From the NCBI GenBank assembly GCA_026707325.1, contig JAPOXA010000007.1:56798-120797 (forward strand): 64,000 bases of DNA. Reading direction: 5' to 3'. Under the pieces are notes generated by a model. It was not told where the DNA came from, did no database searches, and was given only the letters and a program-made list of their open reading frames with translations. This DNA comes from Acidobacteriota bacterium. Its GTDB lineage: Bacteria; Acidobacteriota; Thermoanaerobaculia; Multivoradales; Multivoraceae. Of this stretch, positions 35,685 to 43,063 are shown piece by piece (the first letter of the stretch is position 1; each line of letters opens with the position of its first letter). Position numbers and translations under genes: made by a program.

Positions 35685-36734
35685 TCAGCCGCCGATGCGG
35701 AACATCTCGACGCGCTGGGGAGCCGGCTGCAGGCCGGCGCGCAGGCGTTCGGCGCGGACCTCGGAGTAGCGGTCTTCGCGCTGGCGCCAGTGGGCGGCAA
35801 GAAAGGCGAGCAGCTCTTCATCGGTCGCGCCGGCACGGAGGCGGTCGCGAAGCGACGGGCCGGTGTCGGCGAAGAGGCAGGTGTAGAGACGGCCGTCGGA
35901 GGAGAGGCGGGCTCTGGCGCAGTCGCCGCAGAATGGGCGGCTGATGGAGGGGATGACCCCGAACTCGACGCCGTCGTCGAGGTAGCGGAAACGCTCGGCG
36001 ACGTCGCTGGGCTGGGCGCGGTCGACGGGTTCGAAGGCCCAACGTTCGGCGATGCGGTCGGCGATCCCGGAGGCGGTGACGACCTGGTCGAGGCTCCAGT
36101 CGTTGACGGTACCGACGTCCATGAACTCGATGAAGCGGACGATGTGGCCGCGTTCCTTGAAGTAGCTCGCGATGTCGGCGACTTCGTCCTCGTTCGTGCC
36201 CTTCATGACGACGGTGTTGATCTTGATCGGGCCGAGGCCGGCGTCGGCAGCGGCGTCGATCCCTTCGAGCACCTGGCCGACGCCGTGGCCGAGGCCGGTG
36301 ACGCGGCCGAAGACGTCGTCGTGGAGGGACTCGACGCTGACCGTCACACGGTTGAGGCCGGCGTCGGCAAGCGCCTGCGCCTTGGCCCCGAGCAGGGCGC
36401 CGTTGGTGGTCAGGGCCAGGTCCTCCACTCCCGGCACGGCGGCCAGAATCCGGACGAGTTCCTCGATGTCCCGCCGCAGCAGCGGCTCGCCTCCGGTCAA
36501 CCGCAGTTTACGGACACCGAGTTGCACGAACAGTCGAACCAGGCGTTCAATCTCCTCGAACGTCATCAACTGCTGCCTGGACAGGAACTTGTACTCCCGG
36601 TCCGCCGGCATGCAGAACGTGCAGCGGAAGTTGCAGCGGTCGATGACCGAGATGCGCAAGTCGCGCACCGGCCGGCCGAGGCGGTCGATGACCGCGAGAG
36701 GCGAGGCGCCGCCGTTCGTGGAGTCGAGAGACAT
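35685..36734 (-). CDS. moaA: GTP 3',8-cyclase MoaA
   Basis: Radical-SAM enzyme that starts molybdenum cofactor synthesis by cyclising GTP. The 349-residue protein has the SAM cluster motif RCNFRCTFCMPA, RLTGGEPLLRRDIEELV, ALTTNGALL, the C-terminal second cluster motif RPFCGDCARARLSSDGRLYTC and the C-terminal Gly-Gly required for activity (MFRIGG). The rest of the moa/moe pathway is not in the window. The MITE-like copy A lies just downstream and a hairpin repeat just upstream. Confidence 0.95.
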   Translation of the reverse strand: MSLDSTNGGASPLAVIDRLGRPVRDLRISVIDRCNFRCTFCMPADREYKFLSRQQLMTFEEIERLVRLFVQLGVRKLRLTGGEPLLRRDIEELVRILAAVPGVEDLALTTNGALLGAKAQALADAGLNRVTVSVESLHDDVFGRVTGLGHGVGQVLEGIDAAADAGLGPIKINTVVMKGTNEDEVADIASYFKERGHIVRFIEFMDVGTVNDWSLDQVVTASGIADRIAERWAFEPVDRAQPSDVAERFRYLDDGVEFGVIPSISRPFCGDCARARLSSDGRLYTCLFADTGPSLRDRLRAGATDEELLAFLAAHWRQREDRYSEVRAERLRAGLQPAPQRVEMFRIGG

Positions 36735-36760
36735 GAACGGACAATGCTACGCGAGCCCGC

Positions 36761-36833
36761 GTGGTCGCCGCTTCGCGGCGCGTCGGCGGGTCAGAAGACC
36801 CGCGGCCACAGCCGGCGAGGGCGCCGGCGCACC
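36761..36833. repeat. Modular hairpin repeat, copy b (36.8 kb)
   Basis: Module 1 (GTCGCCGCTTCGCGGCG) at about 36763-36779, module 3 (GCGGGTCAGAAGACCCGC) at about 36786-36803, then GCCGGCGAGGGCGCCGGCGC of module 4. It sits between the nudC stop and the moaA start, both minus strand. No T tract follows, so transcription termination is unproven. Confidence 0.75.
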
Positions 36834-36845
36834 CGGTGGGTCCCG

Positions 36846-37781
36846 CTAACGCTCGTCGCGCAGCCAGTTGTCGATCAGACGGCGGGCGATGGAGAACGGC
36901 GGCGGTAGCCGCACCTCGCGGGCCCGCAGCGCGTACTCCAGTTCGGCGCGGGTCGCCCACACGGCCTGCTCCAGCTCTTCCGTGTCCACCCGCACGTCGC
37001 CGCCGGGCGACGTCGCATAGAAACCGAGCATGATCGAGGTCGGGAACGGCCAGGGCTGGGAGGAGTGATAACGGACCGAGTCCACCGCGATGCCGGTCTC
37101 CTCCAGGACCTCGCGGGCAACCGCGCTCTCCAGGCTCTCGCCGGGCTCGACGAAGCCGGCGAGGGCCGAGAACATGCCCGGCGGCCAGGAGGCCTGGCGG
37201 CCGAGCAGGCAGGACCCGTCTTCCGCCGCGGCACCGGTGTGAACGAGCATGATGACGGCCGGGTCGGTGCGCGGGAAGTGCTCCGCCCCGCAGCCCGTAC
37301 ACACGCGGAGGTGGCCCGCCTGCCGGCTCGCCGTGGCGGCGCCGCACTGGCCGCAGAAACGGTGGCGGCGATGCCAGGTGGCCATGGCGCGGGCATAGGC
37401 GAGCAGGTTGCCGCCCTGACCGCTCATCGCGGCGCCCACCTGCCGCAGTTCGACGAAACGGCCGGCCCCGCGCAGCGGACCGGCGAGGGGATCCTCGCGG
37501 TCGGACAGGTCGACCGAGAAGTAAGCCACGCCTTCCGCTTCCCCCAGGAACACGACCTCCTCCGCCTGCTCGACGAGCCCCCTGGCCTCGACCGCGGGCA
37601 CCACTCCCGGCGCCGGCCCCTGGTCCCCGGCGTGCGCGTCGAAGACCAGACTGCGCTCGCGCCAGACCGCGGTCAACCGGCTGTTCGGATCCGCCAGTCT
37701 CCGCGCCAGCCAGTCGGCGTCGCCGCGCCGCTCCGAACGCCGGTCGACCGCCGGTTCGGCCAGTGCGTTGTGGGACCTCAT
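36846..37781 (-). CDS. nudC: NAD(H) pyrophosphatase / decapping hydrolase NudC
   Basis: Nudix hydrolase that splits NADH and removes NAD caps from RNA. It has the N-terminal domain, the four-Cys zinc ribbon (HRFCGQCGAAT and RVCTGCGAEHFPRTDPAVI), the Nudix box GFVEPGESLESAVAREVLEE with TGI after it, and the diagnostic SQPWPFPTSIMLGF. The ATG at 37781 (311 residues) avoids overlap with the upstream gene. A TTG at 37847 would extend it by 22 residues and overlap that gene by 23 bases. Confidence 0.9.
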   Translation of the reverse strand: MRSHNALAEPAVDRRSERRGDADWLARRLADPNSRLTAVWRERSLVFDAHAGDQGPAPGVVPAVEARGLVEQAEEVVFLGEAEGVAYFSVDLSDREDPLAGPLRGAGRFVELRQVGAAMSGQGGNLLAYARAMATWHRRHRFCGQCGAATASRQAGHLRVCTGCGAEHFPRTDPAVIMLVHTGAAAEDGSCLLGRQASWPPGMFSALAGFVEPGESLESAVAREVLEETGIAVDSVRYHSSQPWPFPTSIMLGFYATSPGGDVRVDTEELEQAVWATRAELEYALRAREVRLPPPFSIARRLIDNWLRDER

Positions 37782-37824
37782 GAGGCCCAGGTCGAGCCCG
37801 GAGTGGGGGCGGTCCCCCGGCCGG

Positions 37825-38391
37825 TCAGGATCCCCCGCCGGCTTCAAGCAGTTCGAGGACAGCCTCCTCGAACTCCGCGTAGAGCATCCGTCCGAGATGA
37901 ACGTTGGTCAGTTCGCCGCCGCGGTCGAAGAACATCGTCGTCGGCAGCGCACCGGGCCACTCCGGATCGAACGACATGACGAAATCGACCGAGTTTTCGC
38001 CAGCCGTCGCCAGGTAGGAAACGAGCCCCGGCGCCCGCTTGGCGAAGAACGGCCGCACCCGGTCCTCGAGCTTCTCCGGATCGTCCATCGAGACGGCGAG
38101 CACCACGAGTCCGCGGTCGGCGTAGCGCTCCTGCAGAAGATCGAGCTCGGGCAGCTCCTGGAGGCAGGGGATGCACCAAGTGGCCCAGTAGTTGACCACG
38201 ACGACCTGGCCGCGGTGGTGTTCGAGCACGGCGCGGAACTGGTCCGCGGTCGCCGGATGGATCGTGTCGGGATCGAGCAGATGATCCACGGCCGCCGCAT
38301 CGTCGGCGAGGACAGGCGGCGCGACGACAAGCAGCCCAACAACCAGAACCGAAGCCGAAACGACAGTCGCGGCCAGTGTCTTGACGGTCAA
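37825..38391 (-). CDS. TlpA/ResA-like thioredoxin-fold protein
   Basis: Exported thiol-disulfide protein of 188 residues. Signal peptide VVSASVLVVGLLVVAPPVLA, then a thioredoxin fold with VVVVNYWATWCIPCLQELPE (active-site CxxC as CIPC) and a cis-Pro at GALPTTMFF. TlpA/ResA relatives reduce cytochrome c apoproteins or other periplasmic disulfides. TTG start at 38391 is supported by AGGAGG eight bases upstream. No cytochrome maturation genes are adjacent. Confidence 0.85.
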   Translation of the reverse strand: MTVKTLAATVVSASVLVVGLLVVAPPVLADDAAAVDHLLDPDTIHPATADQFRAVLEHHRGQVVVVNYWATWCIPCLQELPELDLLQERYADRGLVVLAVSMDDPEKLEDRVRPFFAKRAPGLVSYLATAGENSVDFVMSFDPEWPGALPTTMFFDRGGELTNVHLGRMLYAEFEEAVLELLEAGGGS

Positions 38392-38486
38392 TCCGAAACC
38401 CTCCTGTTCCCGCGACGATCGACTCGAAAGCGCCGGCCGCCGTGTGTTCCGCAGTATAGACCTGCTGCCGCCGCCGGCACTTCCGG

Positions 38487-38534
38487 ATGCCAGCGAGGGC
38501 GCCGGCGCACGCAGTGCAACGACGCGGGCGCACC
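38487..38534. repeat. Modular hairpin repeat, copy f (38.5 kb)
   Basis: Carries module 4 (GGGCGCCGGCGCACGCAGTG), shared with the copy at 17.2 kb with one mismatch, followed by CGCGGGCGCACC. It lies downstream of the TTG of the thioredoxin-like gene and just past the MBL hydrolase stop. Modules 1-3 are missing here. Confidence 0.55.
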
Positions 38535-38548
38535 CCGTTCCGCGCCGC

Positions 38549-39451
38549 TCAGCCGAGTGCGCGGTAGGTCGCGCCGCTGCACTCGACCCGGCCGGCGCGC
38601 TGGAGACGGTCGAGGTGCAACTGCATGCTCCACCGCTCCGCCTTCGCGATGCCGTCCCCCTCGTCGTGCGGGCGGTAGACGAAGCGGTGGGCGACGATGT
38701 CGTCCATCGTCCGGGGCTCCCGCACGTACTCGAGCAGCCGCCGCTCGCGGTCGGCGATGCGAGCGACGTAGCGGTCCAGACGAGCGAGGAACGCGTCCCG
38801 GTCGGGGAGCAGGCCGATGTGGTGGCCGGTGACGTAGTGCCTGGCCTCGATATCGCGCACCAGTTCGAGCGAACGCTCGAACGCTTCCAGGTCGGACCAG
38901 GCGTCGCCGTAGTACGGGCCGAAACCGGTCAGGTCGATATCGCCCAGGAACAGGACGCCGTCCGGCTCGATCAGCAGAGCGCAGTGGCCGCGGGTATGAC
39001 CGGGCGTGTGGATCACCCGCACCGACACGCCGCCGCCGAGATCGAACAGGTCGCCGTCCCGGAACGGCACGGCGTCGGGCCGGGGCTCGTAGAAGAACGT
39101 CGTCTTCAGGAAGTGGCCGTACTCCTCATGGCGCTCCGGTTCGACGCCGAAGATGCTCAGAAAGCCGTCGAAGTCGAGCAGGCCGGGCAGATCCTCCTCG
39201 TGGACGTACACCGGCGCGTCCCGAAACAGGGGCAGCGCGGCCGTGTGGTCCTCGTGACAGTGGCTGAGCAGGACGAGGTCGACGGCGGGCAGGGCGCTCC
39301 GGCCGCGGGCGCGGACCCCGAGCGACGGATCGACGAGCATCGTCGACTCGGCACCCTCGATCAGCAGGGCGTTGTTGTCGGGGTACTTCCCGCCGCCGGC
39401 GCCGAACAGAATGGTCGCGGCGCCGATGCGGCGGTCTTCGAGTTCGGTCAC
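38549..39451 (-). CDS. MBL-fold metallo-hydrolase
   Basis: A 300-residue metallo-beta-lactamase-fold hydrolase. The metal motif is LVLLSHCHEDHTAALPLF (HxHxDH), with further ligands at IHTPGHTRGHCALL, FLGDIDLTGFGPYYGD and YVTGHHIGL. A C-terminal helical domain (residues ~220-300) resembles that of LACTB2/glyoxalase-II-like members. The substrate cannot be read from the sequence. GTG start at 39451, one base after the Gfo/Idh/MocA stop, so the two genes form an operon. Confidence 0.85.
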   Translation of the reverse strand: MTELEDRRIGAATILFGAGGGKYPDNNALLIEGAESTMLVDPSLGVRARGRSALPAVDLVLLSHCHEDHTAALPLFRDAPVYVHEEDLPGLLDFDGFLSIFGVEPERHEEYGHFLKTTFFYEPRPDAVPFRDGDLFDLGGGVSVRVIHTPGHTRGHCALLIEPDGVLFLGDIDLTGFGPYYGDAWSDLEAFERSLELVRDIEARHYVTGHHIGLLPDRDAFLARLDRYVARIADRERRLLEYVREPRTMDDIVAHRFVYRPHDEGDGIAKAERWSMQLHLDRLQRAGRVECSGATYRALG

Positions 39452-39452
39452 C

Positions 39453-40823
39453 TCAGCCGGCCGACGCCTCGGCGCCCGTCACCCGGGGAACCTGCCAGCC
39501 GTTGTGGTACTCGGCCAGGAGCATCGCGTTCGCCTCGTCGTCGCCTTTGAAGCGGCCGGCCTCCTGATCCCAGTAGACCCGCCGGCCGGTGCGGAAGGCG
39601 ATGTTGCCGAGGTGCGCGTTCACGGCGACGAGAGCGCCGACGTCCGCGTTGCAGCGCGGCTGTTCCCGGGTCTTCATGCACTCGATGAAGTCCTCGGTGT
39701 GCTGGGCCAGGCCCCGCTGGCTCCGCGACGCCGTCCGGTCCGGAATGGCGGGCGTCTTGTAGAACCTCCTGCCGTTCTCGCGGCCGACTTCGGGAAGCAC
39801 CTCCCAGCCGCTACGGTCGATCACCAGGGTGCCCTTGTTGCCGACGAAGGACACGCCGTGCCCGCGCTGGTGCGGACCGAGCGCGATCCCCAGGGCGTGC
39901 TCCCAGATCATCGTGAAGTCGTCGAACTCGTAGACCGCCTGCTGGGTGTCCGGGGTTTCGATCGGGGCGTCCGGATAGCCGAACGGTCCGCCCAGCGACA
40001 TGACGGACTTCGGCGCGGTCGCCTTCATGCCCATCAGCACCATGTCGATCAGGTGAACGCCCCAGTCCGTCATCAGGCCGCCCGCGTAGTCCCAGTACCA
40101 GCGGAAGTTCCAGTGGAAGCGGTTCTCGTTGAAGGGCCGCTTCGGCGCCGGGCCGAGCCACATGTCGTAGTCGACGCCCTTGGGCGGCTTCGAGTCCGGC
40201 ACGTGCACCGGCGCGTCCCATCCCATGTAGGCCCAGGCCTTGGCGGTGCGGACCTGCCCGAGTTCGCCGGACCAGAGGTACTCCATCGCGTCCTGCCAGT
40301 GCTTGCCCGAGCGCTGCCACTGACCGACCTGGACCACCCGGCCGTAGGCCCTGGCGGCCTGCTGCATGATGCGGACCTCCTCGATCGAGTTCGCCATCGG
40401 CTTCTCGACGTAGACGTCCTTCCCCGCCTCGCAGGCGTCCACCATGATCTTGCAGTGCCAGTGGTCCGGGGTGGCGATGATCACCGCGTCGAGCTCGTCG
40501 TCCTCGAGCAGCTTGCGGTAGTCGGTGTAGGCGTCCGGCTTGCTGTCGGTCAGCTCGGTGAAGCCCTCGACCGCGCGGTCGAGGACGTTCCGGTCCACGT
40601 CGCAGAGCGCCGCGCACTCGACGCCGTCGATGTCGAGCATCGAGCCCATGTTGCTCGAACCCATGCCCCTCACGCCGATCGCGCCGACCCGGATGCGGTC
40701 GCTCGGGGCCACCGCCTTCCGGCGCGCCGGTGCCGCCAGCGCCGCGCCCGCCGTACCGAACCCGGCAGCGGCCGCGCCGAGACCGCCCATGCCATGAAGA
40801 AAGGAACGCCTGGTCGTCGTCAT
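39453..40823 (-). CDS. Tat-exported Gfo/Idh/MocA-family oxidoreductase
   Basis: A 456-residue NAD(P)-dependent oxidoreductase-fold protein. The Tat signal MTTTRRSFLHGMGGLGAAAA is followed by the Rossmann segment IRVGAIGVRGMGSSNMGSML, the family motif VYVEKPMANSIEEVRIM, and a C-terminal domain with WNFRWYWDYAGGLMTDWGVH. Such secreted members are numerous in Planctomycetes and Acidobacteria and act on sugars or polyols. The cofactor may be tightly bound. ATG at 40823, divergent from the adenosine deaminase-like gene across 54 bases. Confidence 0.88.
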   Translation of the reverse strand: MTTTRRSFLHGMGGLGAAAAGFGTAGAALAAPARRKAVAPSDRIRVGAIGVRGMGSSNMGSMLDIDGVECAALCDVDRNVLDRAVEGFTELTDSKPDAYTDYRKLLEDDELDAVIIATPDHWHCKIMVDACEAGKDVYVEKPMANSIEEVRIMQQAARAYGRVVQVGQWQRSGKHWQDAMEYLWSGELGQVRTAKAWAYMGWDAPVHVPDSKPPKGVDYDMWLGPAPKRPFNENRFHWNFRWYWDYAGGLMTDWGVHLIDMVLMGMKATAPKSVMSLGGPFGYPDAPIETPDTQQAVYEFDDFTMIWEHALGIALGPHQRGHGVSFVGNKGTLVIDRSGWEVLPEVGRENGRRFYKTPAIPDRTASRSQRGLAQHTEDFIECMKTREQPRCNADVGALVAVNAHLGNIAFRTGRRVYWDQEAGRFKGDDEANAMLLAEYHNGWQVPRVTGAEASAG

Positions 40824-40877
40824 CGTCTCGCTCCCCGCTGGAAATCCCCAGTGACCCTGATGCCTGTACACTGCGCC

Positions 40878-42134
40878 ATGCAGACCGCGCATGATACCGA
40901 CTTGAACGCACCGCTCTCCCGCGCCGATCTCATCGGCAGGCTTCCGAAGACCGACCTTCACGTTCACCTCGACGGTTCGCTCCGGCTCGACACCCTGATC
41001 GAGCTGGCGCGCGACGCCAGGCTCGAACTTCCTTCGCAGACACCGGAGGGTCTGCTGGAACTCGTCTTCAAGGAGCGCTACGACGACCTTGAGGACTACC
41101 TCCGCACGTTCTCCTACACCGCGCCGGCTTTGTGCACCGCCGAGGCTCTGGAACGGGCCGCCTACGAGCTTGGCGCCGACAACCTGGCCGAGAACGTCTG
41201 CTACGTGGAGGTGCGCCTGGCGCCGCAGCTCCACACCGGGCCCGATCTCGACATCGCCGGCGTGCTGGCCGCGGTCGACCGTGGGCTCGCCCGCGTCCAG
41301 CGCGAGCACGAAGCGACCGAAAGCGTACGGAGCGGCGGCGAGCCGCCCTTCCGCTACGGGATCATCGCCTGCGCCCTGCGCATGTTCGGCCCCGGCCACA
41401 GCCCCTACTACCGGGGGCTCTTCACGGCGCTCCACGGCTGGACCAGACCGGAGATCCATGCCGCCGCCTCGCTTTCGCTGGCCCGCTCGGTCGTCGAGGC
41501 GCGTGACCGGCTCGGACTGCCCGTCGTCGCCTTCGACCTCGCCGGCGCCGAGGCGGGCAACCCGGCCGCCGTGCACCGCGACGCCTTCCTGTACGCGCAG
41601 CAGCACTTCCTGAAGAAGACGATCCACGCCGGCGAGGCCTACGGGCCGGAGAGCATCTTCCAGGCCATCACCCTGCTCCAGGCCGACCGCATCGGCCACG
41701 GCACCCATCTCTACGCCGCCGACCGGCTCCGCCGCGACAATCCGGACTCGGCGGCGGCCAGGGACCCGGAGCGCTACATCCGCAACCTGGCCCAGTACAT
41801 CAGCGACCGGCGGATCACCCTCGAGGTCTGCATCACGTCGAACCTGCAGAGCATCCAGCGCCTCGAGAGATTCTCGGACCACCCCTTCGGCCGGATGATC
41901 GAGGATCGGCTCTCGGTCACCCTGTGCACCGACAACCGCCTGATGTCCCGCACCACCGTGACCAGGGAGATCGCCCTGGCCTGCGAGGCCTTCGACCTGT
42001 CGCTCGATGACCTGCGCAACGTGATCATCTACGGCTTCAAGCGCAGCTTCTACCCCGGCAGCTACATCGAGAAGCGGGCCTACGTGCGGCGGGTGATCGA
42101 CTACTACGACGAGGTGGTCGCGGCGGAGACCTAA
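40878..42134 (+). CDS. Adenosine deaminase-family protein
   Basis: A 418-residue metal-dependent deaminase-fold protein. Zinc ligands appear in KTDLHVHLDGSLR, the catalytic Glu in KKTIHAGEAYGPESI, a His in ADRIGHGTHLYAADRL, and the last metal Asp in VTLCTDNRLMSRTTV. Canonical adenosine deaminases read TDDP here; this protein has TDN, which removes the second Asp that contacts the purine. It also has an insertion around RRDNPDSAAARDPERYI. Substrate is therefore uncertain. ATG at 40878; an ATG six codons earlier is possible. Confidence 0.85.
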   Translation: MQTAHDTDLNAPLSRADLIGRLPKTDLHVHLDGSLRLDTLIELARDARLELPSQTPEGLLELVFKERYDDLEDYLRTFSYTAPALCTAEALERAAYELGADNLAENVCYVEVRLAPQLHTGPDLDIAGVLAAVDRGLARVQREHEATESVRSGGEPPFRYGIIACALRMFGPGHSPYYRGLFTALHGWTRPEIHAAASLSLARSVVEARDRLGLPVVAFDLAGAEAGNPAAVHRDAFLYAQQHFLKKTIHAGEAYGPESIFQAITLLQADRIGHGTHLYAADRLRRDNPDSAAARDPERYIRNLAQYISDRRITLEVCITSNLQSIQRLERFSDHPFGRMIEDRLSVTLCTDNRLMSRTTVTREIALACEAFDLSLDDLRNVIIYGFKRSFYPGSYIEKRAYVRRVIDYYDEVVAAET

Positions 42135-42415
42135 CCCGCCGCGGCCAACCGCGCCTGGCGCTGCCGCCAACGCTCACGCGCCTTCTCCGCTTCGGCCTCA
42201 CGGTTGCGCGGCGGCGCAGTCGTCGTCAGCTCCCGGAGCAGCCGGGCAGTCGCGTCGGCGACGGCGTCCACCGCCTGCTCGAAGGCGGCCTCGTTGGCGC
42301 GCGACGGCTTCGTCGAACCGCTGACCTTGCGCACGTACTGGAGCGCTGCTGCGCGCACTTCCTCTTCGCTCGCGGGCGGCTCGAAGTTATAGAGGACGCG
42401 GATGTTCCTGCACAT
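42131..42415 (-). CDS. DUF2277-family protein
   Basis: A 94-residue protein of unknown role. The sequence MCRNIRVLYNFEPPASEEEV, then AAALQYVRKVSGSTKPSRAN and a downstream AFEQAVDAV, matches the conserved core of DUF2277. The C-terminus is charged (EKARERWRQRQ). It is last of a minus-strand set after the M1 peptidase and MT-A70 genes and overlaps the convergent deaminase stop by four bases. The frame could be opened further upstream, but the conserved M-C-R-N start fits 42415. Confidence 0.85.
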   Translation of the reverse strand: MCRNIRVLYNFEPPASEEEVRAAALQYVRKVSGSTKPSRANEAAFEQAVDAVADATARLLRELTTTAPPRNREAEAEKARERWRQRQARLAAAG

Positions 42416-42426
42416 GGCGGTCTCCT

Positions 42427-43059
42427 TCAGCGGGCGGCGTCGCTCGCGTTCGCGTACGTGGGCCAGTCCGGTTCGTACTCGGTGCTCTGGTCGCCCCAGG
42501 CGGTCCAGCGTTCCGAGTGGCGGCCGCGGGCGAAGAGCTCGAGGTACGGGCCCGGGCTGCACGCTTCGATGATGTCGTAGAGCTCGTCCGGCTTGCGGGA
42601 GTGCTCCCGCTTGCGGGTACGGATGATGTTGACCTGCCGGCGGCCGGGGGCGAGGGTGCGCAGCTTGCCGCGGACGCCGAAGAGCACGAGTTCCGTCGTG
42701 TTGCGGAAGTAGAAGCCGACGCCGCGGCCGTCGGGGCCGCCGTCCTTGCGCACCTTGTGCCAGACCAGGTTCGTCTTGTAGGTGAAACCCCAGCGCTTCA
42801 TGACGTCGAGGCCTTCCTGGAGAAGGGCGTTGGGCACCCAGAGATAGAGGTGAGCCGCTTCGGCGCAGGCGGGGGCCACCGGGATCGCGGCGATCTCGGC
42901 CCGCGAGAGGGTCGCGTAGCGGCTGAGGCGATGGTGTTCGGGAGCCACCTTGCCCGTGCGGTTCGTGAACTGCCAGGGCGGATCGGCGAGGACGGTGCCG
43001 AAGGCGCTGTTGGCGTGGGCGCGTTCGAAGTCGGCGGCGGCCGTCAGGCGGGGCGGCAT
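42427..43059 (-). CDS. MT-A70-family adenine methyltransferase
   Basis: A 210-residue SAM-dependent N6-adenine methyltransferase-like protein. The catalytic tetrad is in VLADPPWQFTNRTG (DPPW), with the MT-A70 blocks AAHLYLWVPNALLQEGLDVM and WGFTYKTNLVWHKVRKDG, the ELVLFGVRG strand and HSRKPDELYDIIEACSPGPY. Bacterial members methylate DNA or RNA, and many belong to phages or defence loci. No restriction or defence gene is adjacent. It starts four bases after the M1 peptidase stop. Confidence 0.87.
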   Translation of the reverse strand: MPPRLTAAADFERAHANSAFGTVLADPPWQFTNRTGKVAPEHHRLSRYATLSRAEIAAIPVAPACAEAAHLYLWVPNALLQEGLDVMKRWGFTYKTNLVWHKVRKDGGPDGRGVGFYFRNTTELVLFGVRGKLRTLAPGRRQVNIIRTRKREHSRKPDELYDIIEACSPGPYLELFARGRHSERWTAWGDQSTEYEPDWPTYANASDAAR

Positions 43060-43063
43060 GGCG

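Noticed and set aside
39372-42134. A 920-codon plus-strand frame ending in the deaminase
   Set aside because: The first ~500 codons are antisense to the Gfo/Idh/MocA gene. Real deaminase sequence starts at 40878.
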